Below, one piece after another: positions 9,701-18,796 of a stretch of 64,000 nucleotides of DNA (positions are counted from its first letter, which is position 1; each line of letters opens with the position of its first letter). The notes under the pieces are model-generated. The model was not told the origin of the DNA. It made no database searches and saw only the letters and a program-made list of their open reading frames with translations. A program made the translations under genes and the position numbers. This stretch comes from Glaciecola sp965660625 (GTDB taxonomy: Bacteria; Pseudomonadota; Gammaproteobacteria; Enterobacterales; Alteromonadaceae). The DNA is taken from the NCBI GenBank assembly GCA_965660625.1, contig CBFIAR010000001.1, forward strand, positions 248,001 through 312,000. The letters run 5' to 3'.

Positions 9701-12340
9701 ATGGCTAATACAGACATCACCGAAAATCAATATGATCCGCAATCCGTAGAGAAATCGGCGCAAACGCATTGGGATAAAACTCAAATATTTGCCGCGAAGC
9801 AAGATGATAATAGGGAAAAATTCTATTGTTTATCCATGTTTCCCTACCCAAGTGGTCGCCTACATATGGGCCATGTGCGTAATTATACTATCGGTGATGT
9901 GGTCAGTCGTTTTCATCGCATGCAGGGCAAAAATGTATTACAACCGATGGGTTGGGACGCATTTGGCTTACCAGCGGAAAATGCCGCGATCAACAACAAA
10001 TCTGCGCCCGCTAAGTGGACCTATCAGAATATCGATTACATGAAAAACCAGCTTAACTCACTTGGCTTTGGTTATGATTGGAGCCGTGAGTTAGCAACCT
10101 GTAAGCAAGATTATTACCGTTGGGAGCAGTGGTTTTTTACGCGTTTGTTCGAAAAAGGACTTGTGTATAAGAAAAATGCGACTGTGAACTGGGATCCGGT
10201 CGATCAAACCGTATTGGCCAATGAACAAGTAATTGATGGCCGCGGTTGGCGCTCTGGTGCATTAGTCGAACAAAAAGAAATACCGCAGTGGTTTATTAAA
10301 ATTACAAATTACGCTGAACAATTGTTGGCTGATTTAGACAAACTTAGCGAATGGCCGCAGCAAGTCGTCACTGCGCAGCGCAACTGGATTGGTCGCTCTG
10401 AAGGTGTTGACGTTACCTTTGACTTAACGACGGAAACGGCTGGTATCAGTAAAATTGAAGTATACACAACTCGCCCAGACACACTATACGGAGCGACATA
10501 TTTGGCTGTTGCTGCTCAGCACCCGCTGGCACTAGAAATGGCAAAGTCTACTCCTGACATGACTGCATTCATTGAAGAGTGTAAAAATACGAAAACCACT
10601 GAAGCCGATATGGCAACAATGGAAAAGAAAGGAATGGCAACCGGCCTAAGCGCCATTCATCCGCTCACAGGTGAGGCAATTCCTATCTGGATCGCCAACT
10701 TTGTATTGATGAGCTATGGCTCTGGCGCAGTAATGTCAGTTCCCGCACATGATCAACGAGATTGGGAATTTGCCACTAAATACGAATTGCCTATCCTACA
10801 AGTGGTCGAATTCACCGCTAATGACGTTGACACTGCAGACATTAGTAAGGCGGCTTATACTGAAAAGAACACACTAATGAACTCCGCAGAATATAGTGGA
10901 CTCTCATTCCAAGAGGGCTTTGACGCCATCGCTGACAAGCTTTCCTCTTTGGGTAAAGGAAAAAAATCGATTAATTACCGTCTGCGTGACTGGGGCGTTT
11001 CAAGACAACGTTATTGGGGAGCGCCGATCCCCGTTGTCACTAACGAAAACGGAGAGTCGTTCGCTGTTAACCCAGAGGACTTGCCTGTCGTATTGCCGGA
11101 AGACGTGGTTATGGATGGGGTCACCTCACCTATTAAAGCAGATCCAGAATGGGCAAAAGCAACTCATAATGGACAGCCCGTCACTCGTGAAACTGATACT
11201 TTTGATACCTTCATGGAATCGTCCTGGTATTATGCTCGTTATGCATCGGCTCCATCCGATGCGATGCTTGATCCTAAAGAAGCGAATTACTGGCTTCCTG
11301 TCGACCAATATATTGGCGGCATAGAGCACGCTATTTTGCACCTACTGTACGCACGCTTTTTTCATAAACTTTTACGTGACGAAGACCTCGTCACTAGCGA
11401 TGAACCCTTTAAAAAATTGTTATGCCAAGGTATGGTGCTAGCAGACGCCTTTTTCTCCAAAGACGAAAAAGGAAAAGAAATTTGGCATGCGCCAACTGAT
11501 GTTATTGTGGAAAAAGATGACAAAGGCCGCATTGCAAAAGCAAGCTTAGCTGATGGCACAAAAGTTGAACATGCTGGCATGATCAAAATGGGTAAATCAA
11601 AGAATAACGGCATTGATCCCCAAGCTGTCATCGATATATATGGTGCAGACACGGTAAGACTATTTACGATGTTTGCCGCGCCACCGGAGCAGACCTTAGA
11701 GTGGATAGATTCTGGCGTTGAAGGTTCACATCGTTTCTTGAAACGTTTCTGGCGTTTAGCCACTGAGCATTGTCAATTATGTGAAACGAAAGGAGGTGTC
11801 CCTAAGCTAGATAAAGCCTCGTTGAACAAGACGCAAAAAACGTTGCGTCGAGAAATTCACCAAACAATTGATAAGGTCACCGATGACTTGGGACGCAGGC
11901 AAACCTTCAACACTGCTGTCGCTAAAGTCATGGAGCTATTAAACAATTTACAGAAAGCTGAAATTCATGATGACCAAGATATTGCGCTTCAGCGCGAAGG
12001 TTTGATGGCAATGGTGCAATTATTGAATCCAATTACACCGCATATTTGCGAAGCACTCTGGACTTTATTGGGGGGTAAAAGTTCTGATGGTAAGGGCGAA
12101 TTGCAAACATCTCCTTGGCCAAAGGTAGATGCATCAGCATTGGTAGAAGAGGAAAAGCTGATAGTGGTTCAAGTTAACGGCAAGGTGCGTGCAAAGATGA
12201 CGGTCGCAGCAGACATCAGCAGCGAGCAAGCCCAAGAAGACGCGTTAGCACAAGAAAATGTGCAACCCTTTATTGAAGGTAAAACAATACGCAAAGTCAT
12301 TTATATTGCGGGTAAACTTGTCAACATTGTTGCTAACTAG
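9701..12340 (+). CDS. leuS: Leucyl-tRNA synthetase
   Basis: LeuS charges tRNA-Leu in the cytoplasm. The 879-residue class I synthetase has PYPSGRLHMGH with the HIGH-type site HMGH at 55-58, the CP1 editing domain in the middle (ETDTFDTFMESSWYY follows it), the catalytic loop at 629-633 and the C-terminal anticodon and VKVNGKVR-like domain. The catalytic loop reads KMGKS instead of KMSKS. The flanking KNNGIDP is normal, so this is probably a tolerated variant. The ribosome site is weak. The gene heads a long plus-strand run in the order leuS-lptE-holA that is widely conserved in gammaproteobacteria. Confidence 0.98.
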   Translation: MANTDITENQYDPQSVEKSAQTHWDKTQIFAAKQDDNREKFYCLSMFPYPSGRLHMGHVRNYTIGDVVSRFHRMQGKNVLQPMGWDAFGLPAENAAINNKSAPAKWTYQNIDYMKNQLNSLGFGYDWSRELATCKQDYYRWEQWFFTRLFEKGLVYKKNATVNWDPVDQTVLANEQVIDGRGWRSGALVEQKEIPQWFIKITNYAEQLLADLDKLSEWPQQVVTAQRNWIGRSEGVDVTFDLTTETAGISKIEVYTTRPDTLYGATYLAVAAQHPLALEMAKSTPDMTAFIEECKNTKTTEADMATMEKKGMATGLSAIHPLTGEAIPIWIANFVLMSYGSGAVMSVPAHDQRDWEFATKYELPILQVVEFTANDVDTADISKAAYTEKNTLMNSAEYSGLSFQEGFDAIADKLSSLGKGKKSINYRLRDWGVSRQRYWGAPIPVVTNENGESFAVNPEDLPVVLPEDVVMDGVTSPIKADPEWAKATHNGQPVTRETDTFDTFMESSWYYARYASAPSDAMLDPKEANYWLPVDQYIGGIEHAILHLLYARFFHKLLRDEDLVTSDEPFKKLLCQGMVLADAFFSKDEKGKEIWHAPTDVIVEKDDKGRIAKASLADGTKVEHAGMIKMGKSKNNGIDPQAVIDIYGADTVRLFTMFAAPPEQTLEWIDSGVEGSHRFLKRFWRLATEHCQLCETKGGVPKLDKASLNKTQKTLRREIHQTIDKVTDDLGRRQTFNTAVAKVMELLNNLQKAEIHDDQDIALQREGLMAMVQLLNPITPHICEALWTLLGGKSSDGKGELQTSPWPKVDASALVEEEKLIVVQVNGKVRAKMTVAADISSEQAQEDALAQENVQPFIEGKTIRKVIYIAGKLVNIVAN

Positions 12341-12347
12341 TCCGTCA

Positions 12348-12370
12348 GCAACGTGATGACAAAACGTTGC
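12348..12370 (+). terminator. Weak hairpin after leuS
   Basis: Seven-base arms GCAACGT and ACGTTGC enclose a 9-base loop directly after the leuS stop. There is no T-run behind it, so it may attenuate or protect the 3' end rather than stop transcription efficiently. Confidence 0.3.
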
Positions 12371-12471
12371 AAGACTCATGTTTTGAGAAACCTTTGCCTT
12401 ATTTTCGGTAAATAATAAAGAGAGGTTGTCCTATAATTGAACATATTGTGTTACATCAACGGAGTAGGAAT

Positions 12472-13110
12472 TTGATAAGCCAGGTTAGCATCGTACTTTA
12501 CAATTTGCGGAAGATTGTGTGTGCAACAGTGACAAAGGCAAAACTAGTGTTTGTTATTGCCATAATGACCATTGTTTTACAAGGATGTGGGTTTAAATTG
12601 CGTGGCAGCCAAGCATTACCAAGTTACTTAAATAATGTTGTTATTCTTTCACAATTTGACTACTTACCCCTATCACGAGCACTCCACAACAGGCTTCCGG
12701 TATATCAACTACAAAGTATTGTTGGCGAAAAAAATATACCTGAAGGAATAGCAACTAACACAGTCGTAGTAATCAAACTCCAGCCTGAAGCACTTGAGCG
12801 CCGCCTACTCTCTATTTTTTCAAGTGGACAAGTAGCAGAGTACGAGCTAATTTATTCTGTGGATTACGAGGTTATTTTTCCATTTGCGGAACCTATCAGC
12901 GCGTCGATGACCGTGGCAAGGGAATATCAAGATGATCCGGATCAAGTACTCGCTAAATCTAGAGAGTTTGATTTGGTGCTTGATGAGATGCGAGCTGAGT
13001 CTGCTGACCGTATGATTCGCTTACTATCTAGTCAGTACTCAGAAGCGTTAACGTCGATTGAAGATAGAAAAGCCCGAAAAGGGTCAACAATCAGCGTGAA
13101 TAAACCCTGA
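12472..13110 (+). CDS. lptE: LPS-assembly lipoprotein LptE
   Basis: LptE is the outer-membrane lipoprotein that plugs the LptD barrel and completes lipopolysaccharide export. The product has a hydrophobic signal segment ending in the lipobox LQGC, directly followed by GFKLRG, the motif that starts mature LptE proteins. The start is uncertain. I chose TTG at 12472 because GGAG lies seven bases upstream. A GTG at 12529 would give a more typical 19-residue signal peptide (MTKAKLVFVIAIMTIVLQG, then Cys), and a GTG at 12448 extends the frame without a ribosome site. The stop overlaps the holA start (TGATG). Confidence 0.88.
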   Translation: MISQVSIVLYNLRKIVCATVTKAKLVFVIAIMTIVLQGCGFKLRGSQALPSYLNNVVILSQFDYLPLSRALHNRLPVYQLQSIVGEKNIPEGIATNTVVVIKLQPEALERRLLSIFSSGQVAEYELIYSVDYEVIFPFAEPISASMTVAREYQDDPDQVLAKSREFDLVLDEMRAESADRMIRLLSSQYSEALTSIEDRKARKGSTISVNKP

Positions 13111-14141
13111 TGCAAGTTTATCCTAACCGCTTTCAGCAGCATATTGAACAGCAAGGTCTTGCACCGTTTATCCTTGTTTTTGGGGATGAACCTCAGCAGA
13201 AGCTCGATATGATCGATTGTGTTCGCTTATTAGCAAAATCACAGGGCTTTGAAGAACGCCAAACATTCATTGTTGATACTGATTTTTCATGGTCGCAGCT
13301 CATTGAAGCAACTCAAACAATGTCATTGTTTTCTGACAAACAATATATTGAACTTACCCTCCCTACCGGTAAACCAGGCGCAGAGGGTAGTAAAGTCCTA
13401 TCTGCCATTGCCGAAAATCCGTCGGCTGACACCTTAATTTTAATTCAAGGTCCTAAAATCGCAAAAGATGTACAAAAAGCAAAATGGTTTACAGCGCTTG
13501 ATGCAAAAGGCATATTTTCAATTTGCTACCCTCTGGAAGGCAAGCAACTAGTTCAATGGATTGAACAACGTTGTCGTGCTTCCCGGGTAAAAATTAGCCC
13601 CGCTGGGGTGAACCTGCTCGCTGACTTCAGTGAAGGCAATCTACTTGCCGCTAAACAAGAAGTTGAAAAACTCGCTTTGATGTATGCCGACAGCGGCCAA
13701 CAAGTCGATGAAAAAGTCTTGGCTGCTGGTATGGTCGATCAGTCTCGGTTCACGGTGTTTCAATTTATCGATGATTTGCTCGCAGGTGATATTCAAAAAG
13801 CGATTAAAATTTTGTACCGTTTGGAAAGCGAAGGCGTAGAACCAAACATTATCTTGTGGAACTTAATAAAAGAAGCACAAACCTTAGCAGAATGTCAGGC
13901 AATGCAGAGCATTGATGGCAGTATCAACTTCAATAAATTACGCATTTGGCAAAATAAACAAACACTGTATAAAAATGCCTTAAGGCGACTCAGTCCAAGC
14001 AATGTTAGTTTAATGCAAACTCATTTACAACAGGCTGACTTAATATTAAAAAGCGAGACAACAGCAAGACCCTACATTCTGTTAAGTCATTTGGCATTGT
14101 TATTTATGCCCGCAGCACTGCAACATTTACCTTTGAATTAG
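13110..14141 (+). CDS. holA: DNA polymerase III subunit delta
   Basis: HolA is the delta subunit that opens the beta clamp during clamp loading. The 343-residue length matches the family. The N-terminal part has the expected VFGDEPQQKLDMIDCVR segment, followed by a Rossmann-like AAA+ fold without functional Walker motifs, as is normal for delta. The C-terminal helical collar region (QADLILKSETTARPYILL) is recognisable. Its ATG shares the final A of the lptE TGA and its TAG runs into the nadD start, so translation is probably coupled across lptE-holA-nadD. Confidence 0.93.
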   Translation: MQVYPNRFQQHIEQQGLAPFILVFGDEPQQKLDMIDCVRLLAKSQGFEERQTFIVDTDFSWSQLIEATQTMSLFSDKQYIELTLPTGKPGAEGSKVLSAIAENPSADTLILIQGPKIAKDVQKAKWFTALDAKGIFSICYPLEGKQLVQWIEQRCRASRVKISPAGVNLLADFSEGNLLAAKQEVEKLALMYADSGQQVDEKVLAAGMVDQSRFTVFQFIDDLLAGDIQKAIKILYRLESEGVEPNIILWNLIKEAQTLAECQAMQSIDGSINFNKLRIWQNKQTLYKNALRRLSPSNVSLMQTHLQQADLILKSETTARPYILLSHLALLFMPAALQHLPLN

Positions 14142-14143
14142 TG

Positions 14144-14818
14144 ATGACGCTTTCACAAACAATCACACTCTTTGGCGGCACGTTTAACCCACCGCATTGG
14201 GGACACATCAAACCACTAAAACAAGCCATGCAGGCGCTTGATATCCCAAGAGTAGGCTTGATGCCTTGCAATATTCCTCCTCACAAGCAGCGAGTAAGTA
14301 TCAGCAATGAACACCGCTTGGCAATGCTAGAACTTGTTTGTAAGCTAGAACCATCTCTCTATGTTGAACATATCGAGTTAGAAAGTAATGAAGTAAGTTA
14401 TACCTTTAATACATTACAAAAGTTAAAGCATCATCATACGCAATCCATATGCTTGGTAATGGGTGCAGACTCATTTCAAGCATTTGAAACATGGCATAAA
14501 TGGCAACAAATTTTGCAGCTTTGTAATATTATTGTATTGAATAGAGATGACCAGCCGTTAAAAAGATTGCAAGAAGTGACGCAATATATTTCATGTGGGC
14601 CTCATGATGCGGTATCCTTAGCAGACAAGCAGTGTTTAGCAACACATAACGGCGTTGTTGTGTCTTGCCATTTTCCGACCGTTGCGGTGTCATCAACTTT
14701 CATTCGAGAGAAACTCGAGCAGAGAGACTACCGTTACTTGGAAACAGGCGAAGTGCTGCCTTTAGAGGTGTTGAAATACATAAAACAACACCAATTATAT
14801 GAACAAAAAATCCCCTAG
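14144..14818 (+). CDS. nadD: Nicotinate-nucleotide adenylyltransferase
   Basis: NadD adenylates nicotinate mononucleotide to deamido-NAD in NAD synthesis. The 224-residue product has the nucleotidyltransferase loop GGTFNPPHWGH, with the HxGH histidines, near residue 20 and the C-terminal VSSTFIRE motif, which is the family's ISSTxIR signature. I chose the ATG at 14144. A GTG at 14141 overlaps the last base of the holA stop and adds one residue. No clear Shine-Dalgarno is seen, which agrees with translational coupling to holA. rsfS follows nine bases after the stop. Confidence 0.95.
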   Translation: MTLSQTITLFGGTFNPPHWGHIKPLKQAMQALDIPRVGLMPCNIPPHKQRVSISNEHRLAMLELVCKLEPSLYVEHIELESNEVSYTFNTLQKLKHHHTQSICLVMGADSFQAFETWHKWQQILQLCNIIVLNRDDQPLKRLQEVTQYISCGPHDAVSLADKQCLATHNGVVVSCHFPTVAVSSTFIREKLEQRDYRYLETGEVLPLEVLKYIKQHQLYEQKIP

Positions 14819-14826
14819 GAATAACA

Positions 14827-15144
14827 TTGAATCAACAAGAATACGTTCAATTTATAATAGACAAAATTGAAGATATGAAAGCCAGAGACATTGTACAGAT
14901 AAATGTTGAAGGCAAGTCTACCATCACTGACGTGCTAATCGTATGTTCAGGAAACTCCAAAAAGCACGTTACCTCAATTGCTGAAAATTTGGTCGTTGAA
15001 ATGAAAGCAGCAAATATGCCTCCCTTAAGTGTCGAGGGCAAAGAAACAGGTGAATGGGTGCTGGTCGATTTAGGTAACGTTGTTGTGCATGTAATGCAAG
15101 ACGAAACTCGCGACTTCTACCAGCTTGAGAAGCTTTGGCAATAG
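14827..15144 (+). CDS. rsfS: Ribosome silencing factor RsfS
   Basis: RsfS binds ribosomal protein uL14 and blocks joining of the two subunits when nutrients run low. The 105-residue product fits the Iojap/RsfS family, with DVLIVCSGNSKKHV, GEWVLVDLGNVVVHVM and the final RDFYQLEKLW. The start is TTG at 14827: AGGA lies six bases upstream and overlaps the nadD stop codon, and no in-frame ATG fits the family N-terminus. The position between nadD and rlmH is the standard gene order. Confidence 0.95.
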   Translation: MNQQEYVQFIIDKIEDMKARDIVQINVEGKSTITDVLIVCSGNSKKHVTSIAENLVVEMKAANMPPLSVEGKETGEWVLVDLGNVVVHVMQDETRDFYQLEKLWQ

Positions 15145-15180
15145 CCTGAGAAATCATGATTTAATGTTGGTGATGCAAAA

Positions 15181-15651
15181 ATGCGAATACAAGTAGTTGC
15201 GGTTGGGAACAAAATGCCCAAATGGGTTGTCGAAGGTGCGAATGAGTACGTCAGGCGTTTTCCAGCTGACTGCCAATTGTATTTCACGGAGGTTGCGCCC
15301 GGTAAAAGGGGCAAAAATGCTGACGTGAAACGCATTCTTCTTGATGAGGGACAACGTTGCTTGCAACAAATCCCGAAAGGGAACAAAATTGTGACGCTTG
15401 AAGTGCTTGGTCAAAGCTGGAGCACACCGCAACTCGCAGAGCAGTTAGAAAAATGGAAAATGGACGGACGTGATATCAGTCTTCTCATTGGTGGACCAGA
15501 AGGCTTATCAGAAGAGTGCCAACAAGCTTCTGAGCAAAAGTGGTCATTATCCAAATTGACGCTGCCCCATCCGATGGTAAGAGTTATTGTTGCTGAGAGC
15601 ATTTATCGCGCTTGGTCGGTGACGCAAAATCATCCATACCATAGAGAATAA
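15181..15651 (+). CDS. rlmH: 23S rRNA (pseudouridine1915-N3)-methyltransferase RlmH
   Basis: RlmH methylates pseudouridine 1915 in helix 69 of 23S rRNA, on assembled 70S ribosomes. The 156-residue protein is a SPOUT-fold enzyme of the usual length. The AdoMet-binding knot LLIGGPEGLS and the C-terminal SIYRAWSVTQNHPYHRE, which completes the dimer active site, are both present. It starts 36 bases after rsfS and 27 bases before mrdA, in the conserved rsfS-rlmH-mrdA-rodA order. Confidence 0.97.
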   Translation: MRIQVVAVGNKMPKWVVEGANEYVRRFPADCQLYFTEVAPGKRGKNADVKRILLDEGQRCLQQIPKGNKIVTLEVLGQSWSTPQLAEQLEKWKMDGRDISLLIGGPEGLSEECQQASEQKWSLSKLTLPHPMVRVIVAESIYRAWSVTQNHPYHRE

Positions 15652-15678
15652 AGCAGGTTGTAGAGACAAGAGTAATAT

Positions 15679-17637
15679 ATGGCACCGAAGCGTCAAACGA
15701 TAAGAGATCACTCAGCGGAAGCTAATCTGGTTGCCAGACGCACTGTGGTCTCTATCATGTTCGTTTGCATCCTGATGTCTATTATTATTGTGAACTTATA
15801 CCAACTGCAGGTTCGTCAGTACGAAGATTATCAAACACGTTCCAATGGCAATAGAATTAAAGTATTACCGGTTGCACCAAACCGCGGTCTCATATATGAC
15901 CGCAACGGTGAAATACTTGCCGAAAACAAGCCCGTATTCAGTTTAGAAATCACGCCTGAAGAAGTCGAGAACCTCGATGATACCATTAGTAAGCTGTCAG
16001 CATTGATGTCTTTGTCAAATGCTGAAATCAAAGAATTCAAAAATAGTTTGAAACGACAGCGACGCTTCAAACCGATTTCAATTAGGCAGCAACTATCACA
16101 TCAAGATGTCGCTCTTTTCTCGGCTAAACAGCATCAGTTCCCTGGTGTAAGCATCGACGCAAGATTATCACGAAATTATCCTTTCAAAGACACCCTTACC
16201 CACACGCTAGGCTATGTCGCAAGAATAAATAAAAAGGATTTAGCTAAGCTTGAACAGAATGACCAGCTTGCAAACTACGCTGCCACTCATGATATTGGTA
16301 AACAAGGTATAGAAAAGTTTCATGAACGAACGCTCCACGGCGTGGTCGGCTATCAGCAAGTAGAGGTTAATAATCAAGGCCGAATTATACGTGTGTTAAG
16401 TTTTGAACCACCTTTGCCAGGCAAAGATATTGTGCTAAATATCGACATAAACATGCAAAAGAAAGCGCAAGAGGTACTTGCCGGAAGAAGAGGCTCGGTT
16501 GTTGTAACAGACCCAAATGATGGCAGTATTTTGGCGCTATATAGCAGTCCAAGTTATGATCCAAACTTGTTTGTGCATGGCATAAGCCAAAAAGAATACA
16601 GTAAACTTCTTGCCTCCAAAAATAGTCCACTTCTGAATCGAGCAACGCAGGGCCGTTATCCGCCTGCCTCTACGATAAAACCTCTTTTAGCACTTTTGGG
16701 ACTTGAGGAAGGTCTAATTGACGAAACTACTGAGATACATGATCGTGGCACTTACCATTTGAAGAACGTCGATCATGTTTGGCGGGATTGGAAAAAATAT
16801 GGGCATGGGATGGTCGACGTAACTAAATCAATTGAAGTGTCATGTGATATATTTTACTACGACTTAGCTTACAAATTAGGTATCGATAAGATCAGCGACT
16901 ATATGCAACTGTTTGGCTTTGGCAGGCACACTGGTATTGACCTTATGGAAGAGTCTGCCGCGAATATGCCGAGCAGAGGCTGGAAAAGAGCTCGCTTCAA
17001 TGAACCCTGGTATATCGGTGACACTATTCCCGTTGGGATTGGTCAAAGTTACTGGAATGCGACCCCATTGCAATTAGCGCAGTCACTTAATTTTCTCATT
17101 AATAAAGGGCAACGCCACACTCCCCGACTAATTAAGGGCTACATGGCTGAGGGTACAGTGAATAAACTCCCCATTGAAATACAATCTCCGATACCTATGG
17201 CCGATGAACACAATTGGGATGTTGTGCTGGATGCCCTGTACGGCACCGTTAATCGTGATCATGGTACGGCGCATAATGCGTTTAGAAATACAGATTATAT
17301 TTCAGCAGGAAAAACGGGAACAGCACAGCTATTTTCCGTTGCTCAAGATGCTGAGTACGAGGAGGAGAATGTATCGGCGCGCTTAAAAGATAATGCAATG
17401 TATATAGGCTATGCACCCTATGTCGACCCTGAAATTAGTATTTCAGTCGTGATTGAAAACGCTGGCGGTGGCAGTTCTAATGCTGCACCAGCGGCAAGGA
17501 TCGTGATGGATTATTATTTTAGTGAAATAAAGTCAAAAGGCATAGCTTTGAAAACAACCTTAGGTGGCTCTGCTGGCACAGTACAAAGCTCACCTAAGGT
17601 TGCAGCGTCAATTATGGCGGAGGATAACGGTGGCTGA
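15679..17637 (+). CDS. mrdA: Penicillin-binding protein 2 (elongasome transpeptidase)
   Basis: PBP2 is the transpeptidase of the lateral-wall elongation complex and works with RodA. The 652-residue class B PBP has one N-terminal membrane helix (about 23-42), a PBP dimerisation/pedestal region containing APNRGLIYDRNG, and the transpeptidase motifs S331-T-I-K334, S388-C-D390 and K545-T-G547. Family members are usually 620-650 residues, so it is complete. Its last eight bases overlap rodA, which indicates tight translational coupling of the two partners. Confidence 0.97.
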   Translation: MAPKRQTIRDHSAEANLVARRTVVSIMFVCILMSIIIVNLYQLQVRQYEDYQTRSNGNRIKVLPVAPNRGLIYDRNGEILAENKPVFSLEITPEEVENLDDTISKLSALMSLSNAEIKEFKNSLKRQRRFKPISIRQQLSHQDVALFSAKQHQFPGVSIDARLSRNYPFKDTLTHTLGYVARINKKDLAKLEQNDQLANYAATHDIGKQGIEKFHERTLHGVVGYQQVEVNNQGRIIRVLSFEPPLPGKDIVLNIDINMQKKAQEVLAGRRGSVVVTDPNDGSILALYSSPSYDPNLFVHGISQKEYSKLLASKNSPLLNRATQGRYPPASTIKPLLALLGLEEGLIDETTEIHDRGTYHLKNVDHVWRDWKKYGHGMVDVTKSIEVSCDIFYYDLAYKLGIDKISDYMQLFGFGRHTGIDLMEESAANMPSRGWKRARFNEPWYIGDTIPVGIGQSYWNATPLQLAQSLNFLINKGQRHTPRLIKGYMAEGTVNKLPIEIQSPIPMADEHNWDVVLDALYGTVNRDHGTAHNAFRNTDYISAGKTGTAQLFSVAQDAEYEEENVSARLKDNAMYIGYAPYVDPEISISVVIENAGGGSSNAAPAARIVMDYYFSEIKSKGIALKTTLGGSAGTVQSSPKVAASIMAEDNGG

Positions 17638-18745
17638 AGCAAAATTTACAACCGTAAAAACAACCATGCTCGAGCGCCTTCATATCGATGGCTTTTTGCT
17701 ATTTGCACTAGTTTGCCTTATGGGCATAGGACTTGTGACCATCTATAGCTCCGGCGGACAAGACTGGGATTTGGTATACAGACAGCTAACGCGCTTAGGG
17801 ATCGCTCTCATCGTGATGTTTATTCTGGCACAAATTCCCCCTATGGCTTACCGACGTTTAGCAGTTTATTTCTATAGTTTTGGGCTGATTATGCTCATAC
17901 TTGTGCTACTCATAGGTGTGGTCGGGAAAGGGGCACAGCGCTGGTTAGATCTGGGCCTTATACGTTTTCAACCCTCAGAAGTAATGAAATTGGCCGTTCC
18001 ACTCATGGTCGCTTGGTATATTAGTAAATTTAACTTGCCGCCTCGTGCTCGCAACATTGCAATTGGCTTTGGACTGGTCTTCATTCCGACGATCCTCATT
18101 GCAAAACAGCCCGATTTAGGCACCAGTCTGTTGGTTGCCAGTTCCGGTATATTCGGCCTCTTTCTGTCTGGTATGTCTTGGCGTTTAATTGGTTTAATCA
18201 GTGCATTGGGTGGTGCCTTCGCGCCAATAATGTGGTTCTTTTTGATGCAAGGTTACCAGAAGCAGCGTGTTCTCACTTTCTTAAATCCAGAAAGTGACCC
18301 TTTAGGCTCTGGTTATCATATTATCCAATCAAAAATAGCCATCGGCTCTGGCGGTGTTAGTGGAAAAGGTTGGTTGCAGGGTACGCAATCTCAACTTGAG
18401 TTTTTGCCTGAACGGCACACGGACTTTATCTTCGCTGTTTTTAGTGAAGAATTTGGACTTATTGGTGTTATAGGTCTCTTGTTTATTTATATGTGCATTA
18501 TTATTCGTGGACTCATGATTGCAAATTATGCCCAAGACGCCTTCAGCAAATTATTAGCAGGCAGTTTAACCCTGACCTTCTTTGTCTATGTGTTCGTTAA
18601 TATGGGAATGGTTTCTGGTTTACTGCCCGTTGTTGGCGTTCCTTTGCCGCTTGTTAGCTATGGCGGCACTTCAATGGTGACCTTGCTAGCAGGCTTTGGT
18701 ATTCTGATGTCTATCAGTACGCAAAAGCGATTAATGTCACGTTAA
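17630..18745 (+). CDS. rodA: Peptidoglycan glycosyltransferase RodA
   Basis: RodA is the SEDS-family polymerase that builds glycan strands from lipid II during elongation, in complex with PBP2. The 371-residue polytopic protein shows about ten membrane segments and the SEDS signatures QPSEVMKLAVPL, KQPDLGTSL, PERHTDFIFAVFSEEFG and VSYGGTSM. I chose GTG at 17630 because GGAGG lies six bases upstream and the resulting length matches E. coli RodA. The longer open frame back to 17564 would overlap mrdA by 74 bases. In some relatives mltB lies between rodA and rlpA; it is absent here. Confidence 0.96.
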   Translation: MAEAKFTTVKTTMLERLHIDGFLLFALVCLMGIGLVTIYSSGGQDWDLVYRQLTRLGIALIVMFILAQIPPMAYRRLAVYFYSFGLIMLILVLLIGVVGKGAQRWLDLGLIRFQPSEVMKLAVPLMVAWYISKFNLPPRARNIAIGFGLVFIPTILIAKQPDLGTSLLVASSGIFGLFLSGMSWRLIGLISALGGAFAPIMWFFLMQGYQKQRVLTFLNPESDPLGSGYHIIQSKIAIGSGGVSGKGWLQGTQSQLEFLPERHTDFIFAVFSEEFGLIGVIGLLFIYMCIIIRGLMIANYAQDAFSKLLAGSLTLTFFVYVFVNMGMVSGLLPVVGVPLPLVSYGGTSMVTLLAGFGILMSISTQKRLMSR

Positions 18746-18796
18746 TTAACGTGGCAATGCAGCAACAAATAATAACGATAAAATAATGGCAACGGA

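Noticed and set aside
9679..9708. Nine-codon frame starting just before and overlapping the leuS start
   Set aside because: It has no ribosome site, no leucine codons and runs out of frame into leuS; such short frames are expected by chance.
17564..17632. Longer rodA start inside mrdA
   Set aside because: The extension is out of family length, overlaps mrdA by 74 bases and ignores the strong GGAGG before GTG 17630.
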